This document shows, piece after piece, positions 6,746-11,533 of a stretch of 11,533 nucleotides of DNA (its first letter is position 1; each line of letters starts with the position of its first letter). The stretch is taken from NCBI GenBank assembly GCA_902477765.1, contig CABSIM010000057.1:1-11533 (forward strand), in the 5' to 3' direction. Position numbers and translations under genes: made by a program. The notes under the pieces were generated by a model. That model was given only the letters and a program-made list of their open reading frames with translations, was not told the origin of the DNA and did not search any database. Source of the stretch: an uncultured Clostridiaceae bacterium. Lineage in GTDB: Bacteria; Bacillota; Clostridia; Lachnospirales; Lachnospiraceae.

Positions 6746-7951
6746 TTACCTGTCATTGGCAGCTGCCACACCGGGAAGTTCCTTGCCTTCCAGGAATTCC
6801 AGAGACGCTCCGCCGCCGGTGGAAATATGGGTCATCTTATCTCCGAAGCCCAGCTGGTTTACAGCTGCCGCAGAGTCACCGCCGCCGATGATGGTGGTGG
6901 CATCGGTTTCCGCCAGGGCTTTTGCTACGGCAATGGTACCGGCTGCCAGTGTCGGGTTCTCAAATACGCCCATGGGTCCGTTCCACACAACTGTTTTTGC
7001 GTTCTTTACTGCATCTGCATAAATTCTGCAGGTCTCCGGTCCGATGTCCACGCCTTCCTTGTCAGCCGGAATGGCATCCACAGATACATATTCCACTTCC
7101 ACAGGTGCATCAATGGGGTTCGGGAATGCCGCAACCACTGTGGTATCCACCGGAAGCAGCAGCTTCTTTCCGAGTGACGCAGCCTTTTCCATCATTTCCC
7201 TGCAGTATTCGATCTTGGTATCATCCACCAGAGAATTTCCCACTTCCCTGCCCTGAGCTTTCAGGAAGGTATAGGCCATTCCTCCGCCGATGATCAGAGT
7301 ATCGCATTTCTCCAGAAGGTTGGAAATCACATTCAGCTTATCCGCAACTTTTGCTCCTCCCAGAATTGCCACAAACGGACGTACGGGATTGTTGACTGCA
7401 TTGCCCAGGAAATCAATTTCCTTCTGCATCAGGTAACCCACCACGGAAGTATCCACATACTGGGTCACACCCACGTTGGAGCAGTGTGCACGGTGAGCAG
7501 TTCCGAATGCATCATCCACAAAAACGTCGCAGAGGGATGCCAGATCTTTGCTGAAGGCCTCTCCGTTCTTTGTTTCTTCTGCTCTGTAACGGGTATTTTC
7601 AAGGAGTACCACATCTCCGTCCTTCATGGCTTCCACGGCTGCCCTCGCATTGGGACCCACCACTTCATTGTCAGCTGCAAACTTCACTTCCTGACCCAGA
7701 AGTTCAGACAGTCTGACTGCCACGGGAGCCAGAGACAGTTCCGGCTTGGGTTCTCCCTTGGGTTTTCCCAGATGAGAGCAGAGAATCACCTTTCCGCCGT
7801 CGCTGATCAGTTTTTTGATGGTGGGAAGTGCTGCCACAAGACGGTTCTCATCCGTGATCTTTCCCTCTTTGAGCGGCACGTTGAAATCACAGCGCACCAG
7901 GACTCTTTTGCCTTTTACGTTGATATCATCAACAGATTTCTTGTTTAACAT
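6746..7951 (-). CDS. pgk: Phosphoglycerate kinase
   Basis: A cytosolic glycolytic kinase of 401 aa that transfers phosphate from 1,3-bisphosphoglycerate to ADP. The sequence shows the signature KRVLVRCDFNVPL (about 15-27), CSHLGKPKG, LLENTRY, VDDAFGTAHRAHCSN, FVAILGGAKVADK, VWNGPMGVFE and the nucleotide-binding GGGDSAAAV with HISTGGGASLEFLEGK at the C-terminus. The length is normal. The start at 7951 (MLNKKSVDDINVKGKRVLVR) has GGAG eight nt upstream. A TTG six codons earlier overlaps that ribosome site and is rejected. It is separated from gap upstream by 295 nt containing two terminators, unlike the tight pgk-tpiA junction, so it probably has its own promoter or depends on read-through. Confidence 0.97.
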   Translation of the reverse strand: MLNKKSVDDINVKGKRVLVRCDFNVPLKEGKITDENRLVAALPTIKKLISDGGKVILCSHLGKPKGEPKPELSLAPVAVRLSELLGQEVKFAADNEVVGPNARAAVEAMKDGDVVLLENTRYRAEETKNGEAFSKDLASLCDVFVDDAFGTAHRAHCSNVGVTQYVDTSVVGYLMQKEIDFLGNAVNNPVRPFVAILGGAKVADKLNVISNLLEKCDTLIIGGGMAYTFLKAQGREVGNSLVDDTKIEYCREMMEKAASLGKKLLLPVDTTVVAAFPNPIDAPVEVEYVSVDAIPADKEGVDIGPETCRIYADAVKNAKTVVWNGPMGVFENPTLAAGTIAVAKALAETDATTIIGGGDSAAAVNQLGFGDKMTHISTGGGASLEFLEGKELPGVAAANDR

Positions 7952-7974
7952 GGATGGATCTCCTTTCAAAACAT

Positions 7975-7989
7975 GCCCGCATACCGGGC
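7975..7989. other. Small hairpin upstream of the pgk ribosome site
   Basis: GCCCG (7975-7979) and CGGGC (7985-7989) pair around a 5-nt loop. On the minus strand it is preceded by AAAAAGAG and followed by ATGTTTTG, which can extend pairing slightly. It lies about 10 nt before the GGAG of pgk, so it could affect mRNA stability or translation; this is inference. Confidence 0.35.
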
Positions 7990-8036
7990 CTCTTTTTAAA
8001 ACACGCCGGCTGACACACCGGTTTCCGGAAATCCTG

Positions 8037-8078
8037 CCCGGAACCTTTCATGGGACAGAACCATTCCCGGAACCTTTC
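8037..8078. repeat. 13-bp direct repeat upstream of pgk
   Basis: CCCGGAACCTTTC occurs at 8037-8049 and again at 8066-8078, exactly matching, with a 29-bp repeat period. On the minus strand both copies read GAAAGGTTCCGGG. They lie between the second terminator and pgk. They could be tandem protein-binding sites or a small duplication. Confidence 0.6.
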
Positions 8079-8083
8079 TGATA

Positions 8084-8111
8084 TAAAAAGAATCCTGCTC
8101 TGCAAGATTCT
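8084..8111 (-). terminator. Second intrinsic terminator between gap and pgk
   Basis: On the minus strand AGAATCTTGC (8102-8111) pairs with GCAGGATTCT (8089-8098), one G-U pair included, around a 3-nt AGA loop. It is followed by TTTTTATAT. This is a good intrinsic terminator facing pgk, about 95 nt downstream of the gap terminator. It could be a back-up terminator, the end of a small RNA, or an attenuator of pgk. Confidence 0.7.
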
Positions 8112-8203
8112 TCCTCTGCGCCGGGCCGCTGCGCGTTTCTTTCCGCCGCAGTGCGCCCCGAGCAGAACATTTCATCATGCGGGAAACAAAGTTCCTGTAT
8201 AAT

Positions 8204-8238
8204 GAAAAAGGAGACCGGCCATCCATGACCGGCCTCCT
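8204..8238 (-). terminator. Intrinsic terminator of gap
   Basis: On the minus strand a 13-bp stem begins AGGAGGCCGGTCA at 8238 and closes with TGGCCGGTCTCCT ending at 8209. It has two G-U pairs and a 4-nt loop, followed by TTTT and CATT. It starts 8 nt after the gap stop, so gap can be transcribed alone. Confidence 0.85.
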
Positions 8239-8246
8239 GTACGTCA

Positions 8247-9263
8247 TCAGCCTAATTCAGCAAAATATTTGATGGTGCGGACCATCTGGCTTGTGTAGGA
8301 GTTCTCGTTGTCATACCAGGAAACTACCTGTACCTGCCATGTGTCCTCATCGATCTTGGAAACCATGGTCTGTGTTGCATCAAACAGAGAACCATAGGTC
8401 ATTCCGATTACATCGGAGGAAACGATTTCTTCTTCGTTGTATCCGAAGGATGCGGAAGCGGCTGCCTTCATGGCTGCGTTGATTCCTTCCTTGGTTACGT
8501 CCTTGCCCTTGACAACAGCAACCAGAATGGTGGTGGAACCGGTCGGAACCGGAACACGCTGTGCGGAACCGATGAGTTTGCCGTTCAGTTCCGGAATTAC
8601 AAGGCCGATTGCCTTTGCAGCGCCTGTGGAGTTGGGAACAATATTAACTGCTGCTGCACGTGCACGTCTGAAATCGCCTTTTCTGTGGGGGCCATCCAGA
8701 ACCATCTGATCACCGGTATAGGCATGGATGGTGGACATGATACCGGACTGGATCGGTGCATACTCGTTCAGAGCTTTTGCCATGGGAGCCAGGCAGTTGG
8801 TGGTGCAGGAAGCAGCGGAGATGATCTTGTCCTCTTTGGTCAGAGTCTTCTCGTTTACGCTGAATACGATGGTCGGAAGATCGTTTCCTGCAGGAGCGGA
8901 AATAACGACTTTCTTTGCGCCGGCCTTGATGTGAGCCTCAGCCTTTGCCTTGGAGGTATAGAAACCGGTGCACTCCAGAACAACGTCAACACCGATCTCG
9001 CCCCACGGAAGTTTGGAGGCATCTGCTTCTGCATAGATCTTGATGGTCTGTCCGTTTACAGTGATGGAATCCTCACCTGCGGATACGGTATCTGCATAAG
9101 CATATCTTCCCTGAGAAGAGTCATACTTCAGTAAGTGAGCCAGCATTGCCGGATTTGTAAGGTCATTGATTGCCACTACTTCGTAGCCCTCAGCCTGAAA
9201 CATCTGTCTGAATGCAAGACGTCCGATACGTCCAAAACCGTTAATTGCTACTTTAACTGCCAT
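8247..9263 (-). CDS. gap: Glyceraldehyde-3-phosphate dehydrogenase, NAD-dependent, type I
   Basis: A glycolytic enzyme of 338 aa oxidising glyceraldehyde 3-phosphate to 1,3-bisphosphoglycerate. The sequence shows the Rossmann start VAINGFGRIGRLAFR (5-19), Asp34 in AINDL that selects NAD over NADP, the active-site ASCTTNCLAP with Cys153, the partner His180 in TIHAYTGDQ, the substrate loop GPHRKGDFRRARAAAVNIVP, and WYDNENSYTSQMVR near the end. The length is standard. The start at 9263 has AGGAGG eight nt upstream. Transcription starts from a clear promoter at 9318-9346 and ends at the hairpin at 8204-8238. The leader carries a Rex-box-like site. The NAD specificity and strong expression signals point to the glycolytic rather than the gluconeogenic paralogue. 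Confidence 0.97.
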   Translation of the reverse strand: MAVKVAINGFGRIGRLAFRQMFQAEGYEVVAINDLTNPAMLAHLLKYDSSQGRYAYADTVSAGEDSITVNGQTIKIYAEADASKLPWGEIGVDVVLECTGFYTSKAKAEAHIKAGAKKVVISAPAGNDLPTIVFSVNEKTLTKEDKIISAASCTTNCLAPMAKALNEYAPIQSGIMSTIHAYTGDQMVLDGPHRKGDFRRARAAAVNIVPNSTGAAKAIGLVIPELNGKLIGSAQRVPVPTGSTTILVAVVKGKDVTKEGINAAMKAAASASFGYNEEEIVSSDVIGMTYGSLFDATQTMVSKIDEDTWQVQVVSWYDNENSYTSQMVRTIKYFAELG

Positions 9264-9289
9264 TTTTCATTCCTCCTAAATATATGTGA

Positions 9290-9307
9290 TTGTTAAATAA
9301 TAATCAA
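9290..9307. promoter_or_regulatory. Candidate Rex operator in the gap leader
   Basis: TTGTTAAATAATAATCAA matches the Rex consensus TTGTTAA-N4-TTAACAA at 12 of 14 defined positions, with the left half perfect. It covers about +4 to +22 of the predicted gap transcript, so binding would block transcription. Rex is a known NADH-responsive repressor in Clostridia, and glycolytic gap genes are among known or predicted targets. Assignment here is by motif only, in AT-rich sequence. Confidence 0.5.
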
Positions 9308-9317
9308 CCTAATGTGT

Positions 9318-9346
9318 ATTGTACCTAATCTTTTCAGAAATAGCAA
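9318..9346 (-). promoter_or_regulatory. gap promoter
   Basis: On the minus strand: -35 TTGCTA (9341-9346), a 17-bp spacer, -10 TACAAT (9318-9323). The predicted start is near 9311, leaving a leader of about 48 nt with AGGAGG before the gap start. Confidence 0.7.
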
Positions 9347-9403
9347 GCCTTTTTTTGCAAATAGCTCCGTGTTTTTCCGGTTTTCCCGCCCATGCATTCC
9401 TTT

Positions 9404-9438
9404 CTCTTTCCGGACTGCGGATTCCTCTGCGGAAAGAG
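9404..9438. repeat. 9-bp inverted repeat upstream of the histidine kinase promoter
   Basis: CTCTTTCCG (9404-9412) and CGGAAAGAG (9430-9438) are perfect inverted copies separated by 17 nt, ending 18 nt before the predicted -35 of the kinase gene. CTGCGG is also repeated inside. It could be a regulator-binding site or hairpin; no T-tract supports a terminator. Confidence 0.4.
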
Positions 9439-9456
9439 GCCCTGGGTTCTTTCCGG

Positions 9457-9494
9457 TTGCAACTTCCGTTATTTTTCTTTATACTTATTATAAT
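9457..9494 (+). promoter_or_regulatory. Promoter of the two-component operon
   Basis: TTGCAA (9457-9462), a 17-bp spacer and TATACT (9480-9485) form a good promoter. A perfect TATAAT also lies at 9489-9494 but lacks a well-spaced -35. The start codon follows at 9520, giving a leader of about 28 nt. Confidence 0.6.
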
Positions 9495-9519
9495 GACCAG
9501 CGCCTGCGGAGGTAATTCC

Positions 9520-11136
9520 ATGTTTCAGAAAATCAGAAAACTTTCCCTTGAAAAGCAGATTTTTTTTGGCTTCCTGACCATATCCCTGCTGCTTCTTCTT
9601 GTTTCCCTGGGTATCACCCTGACTTTTGCCCTGACGCGGCAGAGAAAGGAGCTGGACAAAAACATCAGCAGCATTGCTGCCTATGTTGCCTCCATCGAAC
9701 AGGTTTCCGACATGCTTGAAGACGGCTATCCGTATCCGTCTGCCATGCGGGAACTGGATTCCATTCACCGCTATTTCCCGGACATCAATGTTCTGGCTGT
9801 CTATGATACCAACGGCCTCCGTTTTTACCATACCAACCGGCAGGAAACCGGCGAAACCTTCGTGGCCGGTGAAGAAGCCGCCATTCTGGCAGGCAGTCCG
9901 CCATACATAACCACGGGGTACGGCACACTCGGCACCCAGAGACGGGCCTTTCATGCGGTTACGGGTGAAAACGGCGAAATCATCGGCTTTGTCATCGCCT
10001 CCGTCTTCACCGACTACATCTCAGAGCAGGCCAGAGCCCTGATCACCCCCTATGCCGTTATCATGTGCTTCATGATTCCGGTCAGTGTCCTTCTCTCCCA
10101 TGCCATTGTCCGGATCCTCCAGTCCTCCCTGATGGGCCACCATCCCCAGGAACTTCTGGACCTGTATCTGCGCCAGAGCGGCGTGCTTAATTCTGTGGAG
10201 GACGGACTGATGGCCGCTGACAGAAACGGAATTGTAATCTTTGCCAATGATGCGGCCCGCCGGATTTTTCCGGAAACAGCCAGAATCACAGGCTGTTCCC
10301 TGTATCAGCTTTTCCCCGGAAGTGCTTTTGGCTCCGTCATGGAAACCGGCAGTGCTTCCTATCACCAGCCCTGTACACTCAACGGCCGTCAGCTGCTGAT
10401 CAGTGAAATTCCCATCGAGGAAAACGGACGGATTCAGGGTGCACTGGCTGTTCTCAATGACAGGACAGACCTTGAAATCCTGTCTGACGAGCTTTCCGGT
10501 GCCAGAACCATGCTGGATACCCTGCGGGCCTTCAACCATGAATTTCTCAATAAACTTCATATTATTCTGGGCTATCTCCAGACCGGAGAAACCCAGAAAG
10601 CCATTTCCTTCATTATAAACAGCAATCTGGTTACCAGCCAGGCCATCCGGCAGACCGCGGACTGCCTCCGGGTCTCCCATATCTGCGCCCTGGTAATCGG
10701 GAAAATGATGCATGCGGCTGAGCTGGGTATCCTGCTTTCCGTAAGTCCTGACAGCAGGTGCGTGGAAAAAGACCTCCTTCTTCCGACGGATTCCTATATT
10801 ACAATCATAGGAAATCTGCTGGAAAACGCCATTGAAGAACTGTCCGGATGCGGAAAGGAAATCCTGGAAATCACCCTGGGAATCCACTGTAGCCCCGGCT
10901 GCACCATCATCACCTGTGAAGATACCGGCGGCGGCATACCGGATGCGCTTCTCGCACATATTTATGAAAAAGGTGTTTCCTCCAAAGGTACCGGAAGGGG
11001 AACCGGTCTGTTTCTGATCCACCAGATTGTGGAAGAATACGGCGGTGAAATCACCATTGATACGGAAGCCGGTGAAGGCACCTGCTTTACCCTTACATTC
11101 ACCCGAAAGGAGACTGATTCATGTACCGTGTCATAA
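9520..11136 (+). CDS. DcuS/CitA-type sensor histidine kinase
   Basis: A membrane sensor kinase of 538 aa. Residues 14-38 form the first membrane helix. Residues about 40-170 form an extracellular CitA/DcuS-like PAS (Cache) domain with RFYHTNRQETGETFVAGEE (Arg101, His104), matching the RxSHPxxxxIGxxFxGGDE carboxylate-binding motif except that T replaces P. GTLGTQRRAFHAVTGENGEIIGF follows. The second helix is about 172-197, then a cytoplasmic PAS at about 215-320. The phosphoacceptor is His340 in RAFNHEFLNKLHIILGYLQ, the SpoOB-type box of this family. The ATPase has Asn432 and Asn436, DTGGGIP (468-474) and GTGRGTGL. The start at 9520 has GGAGGT six nt upstream, so a longer frame from 9319 is rejected. 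It probably senses an external di- or tricarboxylate; the exact ligand is unknown. It overlaps the response regulator by 16 nt. Confidence 0.9.
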   Translation: MFQKIRKLSLEKQIFFGFLTISLLLLLVSLGITLTFALTRQRKELDKNISSIAAYVASIEQVSDMLEDGYPYPSAMRELDSIHRYFPDINVLAVYDTNGLRFYHTNRQETGETFVAGEEAAILAGSPPYITTGYGTLGTQRRAFHAVTGENGEIIGFVIASVFTDYISEQARALITPYAVIMCFMIPVSVLLSHAIVRILQSSLMGHHPQELLDLYLRQSGVLNSVEDGLMAADRNGIVIFANDAARRIFPETARITGCSLYQLFPGSAFGSVMETGSASYHQPCTLNGRQLLISEIPIEENGRIQGALAVLNDRTDLEILSDELSGARTMLDTLRAFNHEFLNKLHIILGYLQTGETQKAISFIINSNLVTSQAIRQTADCLRVSHICALVIGKMMHAAELGILLSVSPDSRCVEKDLLLPTDSYITIIGNLLENAIEELSGCGKEILEITLGIHCSPGCTIITCEDTGGGIPDALLAHIYEKGVSSKGTGRGTGLFLIHQIVEEYGGEITIDTEAGEGTCFTLTFTRKETDSCTVS

Positions 11137-11533
11137 TTGTTGAAGATGATCCCATGGTGGCTGCCATCAACCGGCAGTATGTGGAAACCTGCCCGTCCTT
11201 TCGGGTGGAAAAAATATTCAAAACAGGCGGCGACGCGCTGGAATATCTGAAAAAACATACGCCGGATCTGATCATACTGGATTATTATACCCCTCTGATG
11301 AACGGAGCTGAGTTTATCGATCACATGCACGGAATGGGCATCACACCGGCGGTCATCATGGTGACTTCCGCCAGCGACACGGACATTGTCTGTTCGCTTC
11401 TCAGCCGGGGCGTCACAGATTATCTGGTCAAGCCCTTTGAATATTCCCGCTTTAAATCGGCTCTGGACAAGTTTCTGGAAACTGCAAAATATCTGGAAAA
11501 ATCCGTCCTTAAACAGAACAATATATGTAATCA
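11121..11533 (+). CDS. DcuR/CitB-type response regulator, 3' end cut by window
   Basis: The visible 137 aa contain a full receiver domain: acidic EDD (8-10), phosphoacceptor Asp54 in LIILDYY, Thr82 and Lys104 in DYLVKPF, followed by RFKSALDKF. That last run is typical of the DcuR/CitB family, where a helix-turn-helix DNA-binding domain follows; that part lies beyond the window. In the usual DxxMP stretch this protein has DYYTP, with threonine in place of methionine, a mild departure. The ATG at 11121 has AAGGAG eight nt upstream inside the kinase gene and overlaps the kinase end by 16 nt, so translation is probably coupled. It is the cognate partner of the upstream kinase. Its targets, often a carboxylate transporter gene nearby, are not visible. 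Confidence 0.9.
   Translation, partial: MYRVIIVEDDPMVAAINRQYVETCPSFRVEKIFKTGGDALEYLKKHTPDLIILDYYTPLMNGAEFIDHMHGMGITPAVIMVTSASDTDIVCSLLSRGVTDYLVKPFEYSRFKSALDKFLETAKYLEKSVLKQNNICN

Larger units (their letters stand above)
7952..8246 (-). other. 295-nt gap-pgk intergenic region
   Basis: In minus-strand order it holds the gap terminator (8204-8238), about 90 nt of partly GC-rich sequence, a second terminator (8084-8111), a 13-bp direct repeat (8078-8066 and 8049-8037), and a small hairpin (7989-7975) just before the pgk ribosome site. I could not identify a well-spaced -10/-35 pair for pgk. An 83-codon open frame runs through all of this but crosses both terminators and resembles nothing I know. 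Confidence 0.55.

Noticed and set aside
6706..6771. Upstream extension of tpiA by 22 codons
   Set aside because: It overlaps the pgk 3' end and the tpiA ribosome site. The family N-terminus and AGGAGG both support the ATG at 6705.
8198..8203. Perfect plus-strand TATAAT in the gap-pgk spacer
   Set aside because: No -35 at suitable spacing and no plus-strand gene follows; it arises from the A/T-rich tail of the gap terminator.
7996..8247. 83-codon minus-strand open frame between gap and pgk
   Set aside because: It runs through two intrinsic terminators and both direct repeats, starts on the gap stop codon without a suitable ribosome site, and its product has no recognisable features.
9319..9519. 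Upstream extension of the histidine kinase by 67 codons
   Set aside because: The extension covers the predicted kinase promoter and part of the gap promoter. The ATG at 9520 has a perfect GGAGGT six nt upstream and begins directly before the first membrane helix.
1..11533. Search for CRISPR arrays, tRNA/rRNA genes, transposases, integrases, defence or toxin-antitoxin genes
   Set aside because: No regularly spaced repeats, cloverleaf sequence, mobile-element ends or matching protein families were seen; the window reads as ordinary core and catabolic chromosome.

Overview
The window looks like chromosomal DNA of a Clostridia-type Firmicute, most likely a Lachnospiraceae-like gut anaerobe. This rests on the strong AGGAGG-type ribosome binding sites, the gap-pgk-tpiA glycolytic block, the GntR/FCD-controlled kduI-kduD pair, the DegV protein and the DcuS/CitA-type two-component system. 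The taxon is an inference; the sequence contains no rRNA or other taxonomic marker.

Layout. (1) 123-2828: a hexuronate catabolism divergon. kduI and kduD run on the minus strand, and a GntR/FCD regulator runs divergently on the plus strand. The 218 to 233 bp between the start codons hold four GTATAC-centred palindromes or near-palindromes. One covers the -10 of a well-formed kdu promoter. (2) 2835-4900: a bidirectional terminator, then a PPC/DUF296 protein and a MATE-family exporter on the minus strand. The MATE gene has its own promoter just behind degV. (3) 4916-5806: degV, minus strand. (4) 5855-9346: glycolysis genes on the minus strand, in transcription order gap, pgk, tpiA. gap has a clear promoter with a Rex-box-like site just downstream of the start of transcription, and its own terminator. 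A 295 bp gap before pgk holds a second terminator, a 13-bp direct repeat and a hairpin. pgk and tpiA are 40 nt apart and end in a strong terminator. (5) 9457-11533: a plus-strand DcuS/CitA-type histidine kinase overlapping by 16 nt a DcuR/CitB-type response regulator, which is cut off by the window end.

How the genes work together. KduI and KduD convert 5-keto-4-deoxyuronate, released from unsaturated uronides (pectin or glycosaminoglycan breakdown), to 2-keto-3-deoxygluconate. The adjacent GntR protein is the obvious candidate repressor, probably autoregulated. Gap, Pgk and Tpi are the triose part of glycolysis, and the candidate Rex site would tie gap expression to the NADH/NAD+ ratio. The two-component system probably senses an external di- or tricarboxylate; its target is not in the window.

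I found no mobile element, CRISPR array, tRNA, rRNA or defence system, and no clearly novel system. The most interesting material is regulatory: the kdu operator array, the candidate Rex box, and the tandem terminators and repeats between gap and pgk.
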